Source: Pseudomonas sp. BN417
Lineage (GTDB): Bacteria; Pseudomonadota; Gammaproteobacteria; Pseudomonadales; Pseudomonadaceae
DNA length: 64,000 nucleotides
Assembly (NCBI RefSeq): GCF_029871205.1
Contig: NZ_SSOJ01000164.1
Location: 1 to 64,000, forward strand
Reading direction: 5' to 3'
Part shown: piece by piece, positions 33,809-42,267 of the stretch
Numbering within the stretch: position 1 is the first letter of the stretch
Layout of the letters: every line of letters starts with the position of its first letter
Translations under genes and position numbers: made by a program
The notes under the pieces: generated by a model
The model's input: only the letters and a program-made list of their open reading frames with translations
Databases searched by the model: none
What the model was told of the DNA's origin: nothing

Positions 33809-35164
33809 TCAGCGAACGCCGTCCTGGCGCAGTTTCGCCGGAGTGAAGTCGCTCGGTTGCAGAGCGATATTGAAGTCGTAGGGGACTTCTTCGTTGGTCA
33901 GGGTGCCGATCGTGTAACGGCCGGAGATCAGGTCGTATAGACCAATACCGGCCGACCAGACCAGTGGCTGATCGTAGTAGTTGATGCTAAAGGCTTCGCC
34001 AACCCGCCAGAGGGTGTCGCGGTTGTCGTAGTGATCGGAAACCAGGATCTGGTAGCTGTCCTCGTCCAGGTAGAGATCACGCTGCTTGTAGACATGCCGG
34101 ACGCCCGTCTTCAGGACCCCGCGGACATGCCAGACGCGATGCAATTCGTAGCGCGGCAGGTCCGCATTGACGTGCCCAGGCTTGATGATGTCGCTGTACT
34201 TGTTGCTCTTGGCGGCGAAGCGATAGTTGTTGTACGGCACGTACATCTCCTGCTTGCCCACCAGTTGCCAGTCGTAGCGATCCGGTGATCCGGAGAACAT
34301 ATCGCCGTTGTCATTGGTGGCCATCCCGTCCGAGGAAGGGTTGTCATAGGCGTAGTTGGGCATGCGCCGCACGCGACGTTGGCCGGTGTTGTAGGACCAG
34401 GCCAGGCGTGGGTTCTTTACCTGGTTGATGGGCTCATGGACCAGGGTCTCCTGCCCCGCCTTGCGGGCCGGGGCGAGGATCGACTGGCGGTAGTAGAGCA
34501 GGACGTTTCCGTTCGCCTTGCCGTAGTCGGAGACGTCCCGGTTGAACATGGCGACCTCCATCACCTTGTTCAGCTGATAGTCGCCATTGAGCTGCGGCTG
34601 CGCACCGGCGTAGTAGCGTTTGACGCCCTCTCCGCGATATCGCATCAGATGGTTCCACACCAGTTCCAGGCCCGAAGAGGGAATCGGGAACGGCGCAGCG
34701 TTCTTGGTATCGGCAACTCCGTTGCCGTCTTCGATCAGCTTGGCGTTGAGCGCATTCTCCTTGACCATTGCGTATACGGCGTCCGGGTAGGAGGCCGAGC
34801 GGTGCGTCGGGTACACCTGCATTTTCCGGCTGTTCGGGTAGCGCTTGAGCAGTGCCAACTGACCCGGGCTGAGTTTGTCGCGGTACTCCTCGGCATTGGC
34901 GGCCGTGATGGTGAACAGCGGTTTGTCGGCGGCAAAGGGGTCCTGGTAGCCGCCCGCCGGATCCAGCGCATCGTTGCGCTGGGAGAGGCCACCATCCCAG
35001 GCCGGAATGGTGCCGGCGGCATTACCCGCCCTCTCCGCACCGAGCGGGGTGAGGTCCTGGCCGAGACGCGCGGCCTGGGTGGTGTCCACCTGGGCTTGCA
35101 GCAGCGGGGAAGCCAGCATCGCGACAGCCAGGAGACAGGGATTGAAGCACTTTGAACCGAGCAT
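33809..35164 (-). CDS. DUF1329 family outer-membrane-associated protein
   Basis: This 451-residue protein has a signal peptide (residues 1-24, cut after LLQA) and the DUF1329 pattern LGQDLTPLGAERAGNAAGTIPAWDGG near the mature N-terminus. DUF1329 proteins adopt a LolA/LolB-like beta fold, are exported, and are usually encoded beside DUF1302 proteins, as here (nine-base gap). Such pairs are linked to uptake or processing of hydrophobic substrates, for example steroids and alkyl compounds in Comamonas and Pseudomonas. Here the pair sits downstream of two sulfatases and shares their promoter type. Its function is not established. Confidence 0.85.
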   Translation of the reverse strand: MLGSKCFNPCLLAVAMLASPLLQAQVDTTQAARLGQDLTPLGAERAGNAAGTIPAWDGGLSQRNDALDPAGGYQDPFAADKPLFTITAANAEEYRDKLSPGQLALLKRYPNSRKMQVYPTHRSASYPDAVYAMVKENALNAKLIEDGNGVADTKNAAPFPIPSSGLELVWNHLMRYRGEGVKRYYAGAQPQLNGDYQLNKVMEVAMFNRDVSDYGKANGNVLLYYRQSILAPARKAGQETLVHEPINQVKNPRLAWSYNTGQRRVRRMPNYAYDNPSSDGMATNDNGDMFSGSPDRYDWQLVGKQEMYVPYNNYRFAAKSNKYSDIIKPGHVNADLPRYELHRVWHVRGVLKTGVRHVYKQRDLYLDEDSYQILVSDHYDNRDTLWRVGEAFSINYYDQPLVWSAGIGLYDLISGRYTIGTLTNEEVPYDFNIALQPSDFTPAKLRQDGVR

Positions 35165-35173
35165 GATGCCTCC

Positions 35174-36868
35174 TCAGAAGCTGTACTTGACGTTGAAGGA
35201 AAGGAAATCGCGGTCGCCGTTGTCGCCACCGGTGTAGTCGACGTAGCGCACACCGACGGTGAACTGGTCCTGGTAGATGGCGTCGACGCCCAGGGACGTG
35301 CTCCAGGCTTCTTCGTTCAGTCCGTTGGTCAAGCTAGGCGCGACGCCATTGAAGGTGCGCCCATGACTCACGCTGGGGACCAGGCTGAAGATGTTGAACA
35401 CGTTGTTGTAGGTCAGCGAGAGGCCGGCGGTGGCGCCGTAGGCGCTGCTGGTGACTTCGCCGTAGTCGACGTCCGACTCCAGCCCCATCACGCGGCTGGC
35501 GACCACTTCGCCCTGCAGGTTGGCCGCGTCGGCGCCCAGCACCGCGCCGATGTTGCGGATGGTGCCCAGCGAGAGCTGGTACATCTCCTTCTCGCGGAAA
35601 CCGTCGATGTGCGTGCCGGCAGGCCTGCCCGCCGGATTCGACAGGGCTGCGCGCAGGAGCGCCGAGGGCGACAGGGCGATGGGCGCGTTGGGCCGATAGG
35701 TCAGCTCACCGAACAGTGACTGTCCGCTGAAGAAACCGTCACCGCCGATCGTGGTGTTGAAGCTGGTGCCGTACAGTTCACGGTGCTCCAGGTACTCGGC
35801 ATGGTAGGTGGCGGTGCTGGGGATCGGGACGGGCCCCAGCTTCTGCGCCACGGTGGCGCCGACCTGCGGCAGCTGGGCGCTGTAGCGCAGGTGATAGAAA
35901 CCGAATTCGGTATCGTTCAGCGCCGGAACGTACCAGCGCAGCGCCACGCCGAGTTGCGCTGCGTCGTCGGCATCGACGTCCGACGTACGCGGCACGAACT
36001 GGGCGCGCGGTGCGCCCGGCACCGATGGGTTGTCGAAGGCTCCTGCGGCCACGTAGTCGCAGCCCTCACCGATGAAATCGTTGCTGGAGAAATAGGTGCC
36101 GCAGACGTCGACCTTGGTTGCCTCCCAGGCCCAGCCTGGCTGGTAGTAGGCTTCCACCGTCAGGCTATCGCTCAGCTCATAGGAGCCGTAACCCATGAAG
36201 GTCGGCAGGAACGCCTCCTTCAGCTCCGACCCCGGCGCCCTCAGCGCGCCCAGGTCGAGCGGGTTGGTCGCGCCGATGCCGTTCTGGTAGAAGAGGCCTT
36301 CGCCCCAGTTGATGACCTGACGCCCCAGGCGCGCGTTGAGATTGCGCTCACTGACGGTCCAGCGGCCATAGACGAAGGCATCCAGCAGGTCGATGGAGGA
36401 GCCGGCCTGGTCCAGGCCATCGCCGGGGATCTGCCGATGACGCCGCTCGTCATCCTCCAGTTCGAAGTCGTAAAAGGCGCGGCCACGGACGAACAGGCCA
36501 TAGGAATCGCGGTACTTCAGGCCCAGCTCCGAGACGACCTTGGCCACCTGGGAAAAGACTTCGCCCTTGCGAAAGTTGAGATCGCCGTCGTCCTTGTTGA
36601 TCTTGTCGCCATTGGCGCCGGTGCCGCCGTTGGCCCGCGCGATCAGCTTGCTGTCCTGCCCTTCTGCGCGGTAGCTCACACCATAGGAAAGCGTGGTATC
36701 CAGGGAGCCGGCCCAGTCCTCCGAATGGAACTGGAAGGCCTGCGCCACCCCAAGAGGCAAGGCCAGCATTGCCGCCCCCGCCAGGGAGACGCCCATCAAC
36801 TTCCCATTGCACCTGCGCAGGGCGAGCCGGCCGAAGTCGACCGACTTGCCATCAATCAACGCATTCAT
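35174..36868 (-). CDS. DUF1302 family outer-membrane beta-barrel protein
   Basis: This 564-residue protein has a long signal region (residues ~1-44, hydrophobic stretch GVSLAGAAMLALPLGVAQA) and then the DUF1302 pattern FQFHSEDWAGSLDTTLSYGVSYR, GRQVINWGEG near residue 180 and a terminal NVKYSF ending in aromatic Phe, typical of outer-membrane barrels. The ATG at 36868 has AAAGG eight to ten bases upstream. It is the first gene of an operon with the DUF1329 gene and has its own promoter, twin of the one ahead of the sulfatase operon. It probably forms the channel for the locus substrate. Confidence 0.85.
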   Translation of the reverse strand: MNALIDGKSVDFGRLALRRCNGKLMGVSLAGAAMLALPLGVAQAFQFHSEDWAGSLDTTLSYGVSYRAEGQDSKLIARANGGTGANGDKINKDDGDLNFRKGEVFSQVAKVVSELGLKYRDSYGLFVRGRAFYDFELEDDERRHRQIPGDGLDQAGSSIDLLDAFVYGRWTVSERNLNARLGRQVINWGEGLFYQNGIGATNPLDLGALRAPGSELKEAFLPTFMGYGSYELSDSLTVEAYYQPGWAWEATKVDVCGTYFSSNDFIGEGCDYVAAGAFDNPSVPGAPRAQFVPRTSDVDADDAAQLGVALRWYVPALNDTEFGFYHLRYSAQLPQVGATVAQKLGPVPIPSTATYHAEYLEHRELYGTSFNTTIGGDGFFSGQSLFGELTYRPNAPIALSPSALLRAALSNPAGRPAGTHIDGFREKEMYQLSLGTIRNIGAVLGADAANLQGEVVASRVMGLESDVDYGEVTSSAYGATAGLSLTYNNVFNIFSLVPSVSHGRTFNGVAPSLTNGLNEEAWSTSLGVDAIYQDQFTVGVRYVDYTGGDNGDRDFLSFNVKYSF

Positions 36869-36879
36869 CGTCACTACCT

Positions 36880-36890
36880 TTATTTTTATT
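36880..36890 (-). promoter_or_regulatory. Crc/Hfq motif ahead of the DUF1302 gene
   Basis: On the minus strand AATAAAAATAA holds two AANAANAA matches, directly before the AAAGG ribosome-binding site. Confidence 0.6.
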
Positions 36891-36987
36891 GTCGATTTGC
36901 AGGCCGATGCCTGCATGGATGTCGTGTTCAGGGGACGCCGTGGCGAGGGGAAGGATTGCGGGTCACGAATCTCGTCCCAAGAGAAAC

Positions 36988-37030
36988 TATCCGACTGGAT
37001 AAATATGCGAATTGCCCGCTACCTTGTCAA
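36988..37030 (-). promoter_or_regulatory. Promoter with overlapping operator, copy A (DUF1302/DUF1329 operon)
   Basis: On the minus strand TTGACA (37030-37025), a 17-bp spacer and CATATT (37007-37002) form a good sigma-70 promoter. Immediately after the -10 comes TATCC-AGTC-GGATA. The same arrangement with nearly the same operator lies at 42011-42052. The operator position, over the transcription start, suits a repressor. Confidence 0.82.
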
Positions 37031-37135
37031 TGCCGCTGTCGCGAAAGGGGGCTCCGAAAGCTGCCGATGCGCAGAAAGAAATTTCGCGATACGCGCGCCG
37101 GCAGCGGGAGCAGTCCTCGGACGACTTTGAGGTTG

Positions 37136-38707
37136 CTATTGCTTGAGGCTCTGCAAGACAAGGTCAAAACGCGGCGGGGCTTTGCTGATCGATTGCTCGA
37201 ATGCTTCCGCATTCTTGAGCAGGCGCTGAACGATGGCCGGCTCCTTCGCGGCCTGGTCGTATTTCTCGCCCGGGTCGCTGCCCAGGTTGTACAAGGTCGG
37301 GGGATTCAGCTTCCCTTCATGTCCGCCGATACGCGCGCTCGATTCGTGGATGTTGAGTTTCCACTCACCCTCTCTCCAGGCCATCAGCTTGCCCCCAAGG
37401 TAATAGGGCAGGGTGGTGCGCGGGCTCTCGCGTCGGCCCTTGAGCGTTTCGGAAAGATCGATGCCATCCAGCTCGATCGCCGGAACCTTGGTCCCGGCCA
37501 GCGCCGAGAAGGTAGGTAGCAAGTCGTACGCAGCCCCTATGCCGTGTACCACTGCAGGCCTGATCACTCCGGGCTGCCAGAAGATCGCGGGAACCCTGAC
37601 GCCACCCTCGTAGGTCGACTTCTTGCCCTCCCGCAAGACTCCCGCCGAGCCCACCAGCTTTTCAAACCGCAGCCAGGGTCCGTTGTCACTCACGAACACC
37701 ACCAGCGTGTTCTTGTCGTTGCCACTCCGTCGCAATGAGTCGAGCACCCGTCCGACACTGTGATCGAGTTCGGCAATCGCATCGCCCAGTCGGCCACCTT
37801 TGCTGGTTCCTTCGAATTCAGGGCCGGCGAAGTGAGGGAGGTGCGGCTTCTCGTAGCCCACCCAGACGAAGAAGGGTTGCTCATTTGGTTGGCTGACGTA
37901 GTCGACTACTTGATCGGTCAGTCGCCTGTTGTAGGTCTTCTGGTCGATGGGGCGTTCGAGCACCTGGTCCTCGAACCGAACCTGACCGTCGACCTCCACC
38001 CGGTCGCTCTTGACCAGGGGAATGTTCCACATCCCGCTCTTGGGGTCGGTAAAGCTCGCCGTCGCCTGGGCCAGGTATTCGGCATACAGCTTCTGCGGCG
38101 ACTCGCCGGCCAGGGCGCGTTTGCGCAGCTCCTCGGGCGTCACGCCACCGATGAAGTAGCCGTCGTTGGACATGGGGGTGCCCCACCAGGTGTCGAAACC
38201 TGAGCGGGTCGGATAGGCCGCAGTGGAGTCGCCCAGATGCCATTTGCCGAACAACGCCGTGCGGTAGCCGCTGTCCTTGAGGAGCTGCGCGAGCGTCACC
38301 TCCTTGTCGAGGAAGGTGTTCGGATCGTTTTCGATGACCACGTTGTTATGGACACCGTACATACCCGTTCGCGTCTCGACACGGCCGGTCAACATCGCCC
38401 CCCGGCTTGGCGAGCAGACCGGCGAGCTCACGTAGAAATCGGTCCAGCGCTGTCCTTCCTGGGCCATCCGATCGAGGTTCGGGGTTTCGAGCACGGGGTT
38501 GCCATAGCTGGCCAAGTCCCCCCAGCCCATGTCGTCGGCGACCAGCAGGATCATGTTGGGGCTGCCGGTGGAAGGAGTCGCTTGCGCCTGCATCGAGCTC
38601 AGCGCACAGATACTCAACGCCGCCACTGCGGTGATGAGCCTGCGTTTTATGTGCAGAGGTGGCAGTTGCCCCGCGAGTGGCCGGGCGAAAGAGGCAGAGT
38701 GTTTCAT
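37136..38707 (-). CDS. Type I sulfatase with Sec signal peptide
   Basis: This 523-residue arylsulfatase-family enzyme has a signal peptide (basic KRR at 21-23, then a hydrophobic run to AQA). The metal ligands Asp58-Asp59 (LLVADDMG) and the sulfatase signature CSPSRGAMLTGR at 98-109 follow; Cys98 is the residue converted to formylglycine. KWHLG and SDNGPW blocks complete the active site. The start at 38707 is chosen because it begins the signal peptide. It is the last gene of an operon headed by a formylglycine-generating enzyme. It should cleave a sulfate ester in the periplasm; the substrate is unknown. Confidence 0.92.
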   Translation of the reverse strand: MKHSASFARPLAGQLPPLHIKRRLITAVAALSICALSSMQAQATPSTGSPNMILLVADDMGWGDLASYGNPVLETPNLDRMAQEGQRWTDFYVSSPVCSPSRGAMLTGRVETRTGMYGVHNNVVIENDPNTFLDKEVTLAQLLKDSGYRTALFGKWHLGDSTAAYPTRSGFDTWWGTPMSNDGYFIGGVTPEELRKRALAGESPQKLYAEYLAQATASFTDPKSGMWNIPLVKSDRVEVDGQVRFEDQVLERPIDQKTYNRRLTDQVVDYVSQPNEQPFFVWVGYEKPHLPHFAGPEFEGTSKGGRLGDAIAELDHSVGRVLDSLRRSGNDKNTLVVFVSDNGPWLRFEKLVGSAGVLREGKKSTYEGGVRVPAIFWQPGVIRPAVVHGIGAAYDLLPTFSALAGTKVPAIELDGIDLSETLKGRRESPRTTLPYYLGGKLMAWREGEWKLNIHESSARIGGHEGKLNPPTLYNLGSDPGEKYDQAAKEPAIVQRLLKNAEAFEQSISKAPPRFDLVLQSLKQ

Positions 38708-38770
38708 CCTTTGGATTCCTGTTGTTTCGACATCACTTGATCGTGGGTTCTGGCCGTATCCCCGCAAGGT

Positions 38771-40726
38771 TCAGCCCACCCATTTCTTCCAGAGCAATCG
38801 CCAGAACTGGTAGACGGGATAGGAGGGTTCGTAGCGCCCCTCCAGCACCGCTTCCAGATAACGACCGGCGCTGCGCAGGTACTCCTGATCGCTACCCGCC
38901 ATGCGCTTGATCGCCGGCAATGCGGCCTTGGCCTGTTCGCCGATGAAGGTCAATGCATTGAGCGACTGGAGTTGCACCTGCCAGGGTGACGATTCGCTGT
39001 CGATGATCCCCGCCAACACCTCGACCGCTTCGGGCGTCGGCATCGACAGGGCCACGGCCTCGGCGGCGACTACACGGTTCTGAACCAGTGCGTCCCCGCG
39101 CATCTGCAGCAACAGTCGCTCGCGGCCCGGGAGCGATGCCTTCCCCAGCATCAGCAGCCCTTGCAGAGCCCAGTGGCGTATCAGCGGATTGGCGTCATCC
39201 AGGTGGTTCAGCAACACCTGAAGGTTGGTGTCCTCGCGCTGAGCGGCGAGCTGACCCAGTTGCATCAGGCGGGGCAGGGGATAGGCTGCGGGATCACGGC
39301 TGGGCAGATAGCCTTCGATCGTCATCCATTCGGGAATGAAGCCGTTGTCGTTGATCGCCAGCATGTGCTCGTCCAGCGCACCACGCATTTCAAGCAGGCG
39401 CGCAGCGTGCTCGGGAAGGGCTGCCAGGTTGTGCAGTTGATCCGGATCCTGCAGCAGGTCATAGAGCTCCTCGAACGCCCTCGGCCCCGCGAAGAATCGG
39501 GCCTGGGCCTCATTCAGGCGCCCCGCCAGGTACTCGCGCTCCAGACTCTGATAGCCGCCGGTCAACCATTCGAATGCCCCGTGCTGCCCCATCGGCCGGT
39601 GCGGGCTGTAGTTGCGTACGTAATGAAATCGGCCGTCGGAGACCGCCCGAACAAAGTCGTAACGCTCCGCGATGCGGTTGCGTCCAGCGAAGACATAGCG
39701 CCGTACCGGCGCCAGATGCCCGCCAAGGAAGGCGCGGCCCTGCATCTGGGGCGGCGTGGCGATTCCGGCAATCGAGAGGACGGTAGGGGAGAGGTCGACG
39801 AAACTCACCGGCGCGTGGACTTCCGTGCCCATCCTGTCCGGCGACAGGTGCGCCCACTTGGGCGGCACATAGACCACCAGTTCACAGCGCAACCCTTCAT
39901 CGGTGCAATAGCGCTTGCCTCGTGGCATGGCGCCGCCGTTGTCGGAGAAGTAGAAAACGATGGTGTCGTCGGCGACACCTTCCTCCTCCAGTTCGCGGAG
40001 CCACTCGCCGACTTCGGCATCCATCTTCGCTATCGCGTTGTAGTAGTTCGCCAGGTCCTCGCGCAGCTCCGGGGTATCGGGTAGATAGGCGGGCAGCTGG
40101 ACCGCCGCCGGCTTCACCAGGCCGGATACGGATCGCAACAGCTTCGACTCATGGGTCGTCATGCTGTTGAACATCGCCATGAAGGGTTGGCCTTTCGGGC
40201 GATTCTTCCAGTGCGCCCTGGACCCGACATCATCGAAGATGGCTGCCGGGTCGACAGTGCAGTTGAAGTCGGTCTTGTTCGCGTTGACGCAGTAGTAGCC
40301 GGCCTTGCGCAGGTACTGGGGCCAGGTGCCGATGATCTGCGGCAGCGAAGCTTCTGCACGCATGTGATTGGCCGGGGCGTTGCTCTCGGCATGCATGCCG
40401 GTCAGGATGGCGAAGCGTGAAGGTGCACAGACAGGCGCCGCGCTGAAGGCATTGCGGTAGATGACGCCTTTTCTGGCGAGCGCATCGATGGATGGGGTAT
40501 GCGCCAATGGATCTCCGTATGCCCCGTACATCGGCCGGTGATCTTCGCTGACGAGCCAAAGAATGTTCGGCCGGGTCTGCCCGGCTTGGGCGCTGTCGGC
40601 AAAACGACCGGCCAGCCCCAATGCGGCCAGCCCCGCCACGCTCTGCTTGAGAAAGGTCCGGCGAGAAGGGCCATCGGGCCTGGTGCCGGCTGGCGCGACC
40701 TCGATCGCAATATCCTGTTTCTTCAT
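38771..40726 (-). CDS. Type I sulfatase with Tat signal and C-terminal helical-repeat domain
   Basis: This 651-residue sulfatase has a twin-arginine signal (SRRTFLK at 21-27), the formylglycine motif CAPSRFAILTG (Cys100), and FYFSDNGG near residue 260. The first metal motif reads SEDHRP rather than the usual ADD, which places it in the heparan/choline-sulfatase-like side of the family. From about residue 500 the chain looks like HEAT-type helical repeats (NPLIRHWALQGLLMLG, NRVVAAEAVALSM, VQLQSLNALTFIG), an uncommon extension. Tat export fits an enzyme that is activated by the cytoplasmic formylglycine-generating enzyme before folded export. Confidence 0.9.
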   Translation of the reverse strand: MKKQDIAIEVAPAGTRPDGPSRRTFLKQSVAGLAALGLAGRFADSAQAGQTRPNILWLVSEDHRPMYGAYGDPLAHTPSIDALARKGVIYRNAFSAAPVCAPSRFAILTGMHAESNAPANHMRAEASLPQIIGTWPQYLRKAGYYCVNANKTDFNCTVDPAAIFDDVGSRAHWKNRPKGQPFMAMFNSMTTHESKLLRSVSGLVKPAAVQLPAYLPDTPELREDLANYYNAIAKMDAEVGEWLRELEEEGVADDTIVFYFSDNGGAMPRGKRYCTDEGLRCELVVYVPPKWAHLSPDRMGTEVHAPVSFVDLSPTVLSIAGIATPPQMQGRAFLGGHLAPVRRYVFAGRNRIAERYDFVRAVSDGRFHYVRNYSPHRPMGQHGAFEWLTGGYQSLEREYLAGRLNEAQARFFAGPRAFEELYDLLQDPDQLHNLAALPEHAARLLEMRGALDEHMLAINDNGFIPEWMTIEGYLPSRDPAAYPLPRLMQLGQLAAQREDTNLQVLLNHLDDANPLIRHWALQGLLMLGKASLPGRERLLLQMRGDALVQNRVVAAEAVALSMPTPEAVEVLAGIIDSESSPWQVQLQSLNALTFIGEQAKAALPAIKRMAGSDQEYLRSAGRYLEAVLEGRYEPSYPVYQFWRLLWKKWVG

Positions 40727-40883
40727 GACTTACTCCTGGTCGACTCAGTCCATCCCGGAGCGCTCGATTGATGACCCGCCGGCGCACAGGGACGACGCTC
40801 CACGACCCCCATCGGCAGGCCGAGGGGGTTGATGCAATGTTGGTGTTCAAGGGAGAAACGAGTGGGGCGACTCCGCCGTCGCC

Positions 40884-41831
40884 TTATGCAGGGGGAATGC
40901 GCTGGACGCAGCGAAACCCGACATGGCTCGTCGTTGTGTCTATCGGCTGTGGAATCCGGGCGGCCGGGCGATAGCGCTGGCAATAGTTCGGTGCGCAGAG
41001 GTGGGAGCCGCCTTTCAGGACCTTGCGCCCTACCGGCATTTCGGGCATCGCCGGGTCGTAGCTTTCCGCTTCGCCTCCCCCACGCGGGTTGGAAGGCACG
41101 CAACAGCTCGCTGCCGACTGGGCTGACGGCAAGCGGAACCAGTCGGCGGTCCACTCCCAGACGTTGCCGATCATGTCGAACAGGCCGTGGCCATTGGCGG
41201 GAAAGGAGCCCACGGGCGACGTTCGCTCCCAGCCGTCGTGCATGAGGTTCTCCCAGGGGTACCGACCCTGCCAGTAGTTGGCGAGCATCCTGCCTTCCGG
41301 CGCCAGGCTGTCGCCCCAGGCGAATTCCCTCAGCTCCAGCCCCCCGCGTGCGGCGTACTCCCATTCGGCCTCGGTCGGCAGCACCTTGCCGGCCCAGGCC
41401 GCGTAGGCCTCCGCGTCTTCATAGGCGACGTGAACGACCGGATGATCATCCAGTCCAGCGATGGAGCTTCCGGGGCCCAAGGGCTCCCGCCACCATGCCC
41501 CCGGCTGGAACCGCCACCATTGGGCGATATTGCCCATGTCGACCGCTCGTGCTGGTGGCACGAAGACCAGCGAACCTGCGACGGCCATCTCCGGCGGCAT
41601 GCCTGGGTAGTCGGCAGGATCAGGCGCCCGTTCGGCGAAGGTCCGGTAACCCGTCGCCGCCACGAAAGCAGCAAACCGAGCGTTAGTGACCGGACCAGCA
41701 TCGATTAGAAACGGATCGACCTTCACCTTGCGAATCGGCCGCTCCTCCGGATAGAAGCGTTCGGAGCCCATGTAAAAGATCCCGCCAGGCAGGTGCACCA
41801 TGGCGTCTGAACCACCCGTGTGGGTCAGCAT
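40884..41831 (-). CDS. Formylglycine-generating (sulfatase-modifying) enzyme
   Basis: This 315-residue FGE-sulfatase-domain protein has the copper-binding active-site cysteines Cys279 and Cys284 in KGGSHLCAPNYCQRYRPAAR, followed by the terminal TTSHVGFRC. The N-terminal MVHLPGGIFYMGS and GNVWEWTADW blocks are typical. It oxidises the Cys of the CxPSR motif in the two neighbouring sulfatases to C-alpha-formylglycine, using O2. The ATG at 41831 has AAGGAG eight bases upstream; a GTG two codons earlier lies too close to the Shine-Dalgarno. It heads the sulfatase operon. No signal peptide is present, so it acts in the cytoplasm. Confidence 0.93.
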   Translation of the reverse strand: MLTHTGGSDAMVHLPGGIFYMGSERFYPEERPIRKVKVDPFLIDAGPVTNARFAAFVAATGYRTFAERAPDPADYPGMPPEMAVAGSLVFVPPARAVDMGNIAQWWRFQPGAWWREPLGPGSSIAGLDDHPVVHVAYEDAEAYAAWAGKVLPTEAEWEYAARGGLELREFAWGDSLAPEGRMLANYWQGRYPWENLMHDGWERTSPVGSFPANGHGLFDMIGNVWEWTADWFRLPSAQSAASCCVPSNPRGGGEAESYDPAMPEMPVGRKVLKGGSHLCAPNYCQRYRPAARIPQPIDTTTSHVGFRCVQRIPPA

Positions 41832-41893
41832 CGTCACGACTCCTTGCCAAGAGTGACAGCCAGGCTGCCGAGTAATCTTTCCACTTCTGCCAC

Positions 41894-41904
41894 CTTTTTA
41901 TTGT
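41894..41904 (-). promoter_or_regulatory. Crc/Hfq motifs in the leader of the sulfatase operon
   Basis: On the minus strand AACAATAAAAA holds two AANAANAA matches, about 65 bases ahead of the FGE start. Confidence 0.5.
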
Positions 41905-42010
41905 TGTGGGTCTGCAGGGAAGAACCTGCGTCCGCCTCAGGGTCGGCCAGCGCTGATCAGGCAGCCGAAGAAGTCCCTCTCAGGGAGCCAGCGAGGTCTC
42001 TGCTAAAACA

Positions 42011-42052
42011 ATCCAATTGGATAAATATGCAGGTTGCTCATCACGCTGTCAA
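42011..42052 (-). promoter_or_regulatory. Promoter with overlapping operator, copy B (sulfatase operon)
   Basis: On the minus strand TTGACA (42052-42047), a 17-bp spacer and CATATT (42029-42024) are followed by TATCC-AATT-GGATT; the core ATCCAATTGGAT is a perfect palindrome. It is the twin of the promoter at 36988-37030. The rest of 41832-42267 shows no gene. Confidence 0.83.
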
Positions 42053-42234
42053 CGCTGACGACCGAGCGCAAAGGATGTGCCTCAGCAGCGGACAGCCTCG
42101 GCCATTCTGCGACCCAAGCGGTCTGGAAATAGCGAGGTAGCCGGCCGTGGAGCCAGTGCAGGAGTTTCGAGGGGGGCCAGGCTATCGGAATTGAGTAAGG
42201 CAGGCGGGGCGGGTGGTACGCAGGGGGAGGGGAT

Positions 42235-42258
42235 GCGGAGGCCCGGGCGGGCCTCCGC
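42235..42258 (-). terminator. Hairpin after the MFS transporter gene
   Basis: GCGGAGGCCC and GGGCCTCCGC form a perfect 10-bp stem around a four-base loop, ten bases beyond the stop codon. It lacks a T-tract, so it could be a pause or a terminator that needs assistance. Confidence 0.6.
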
Positions 42259-42267
42259 GAGGGTGGA

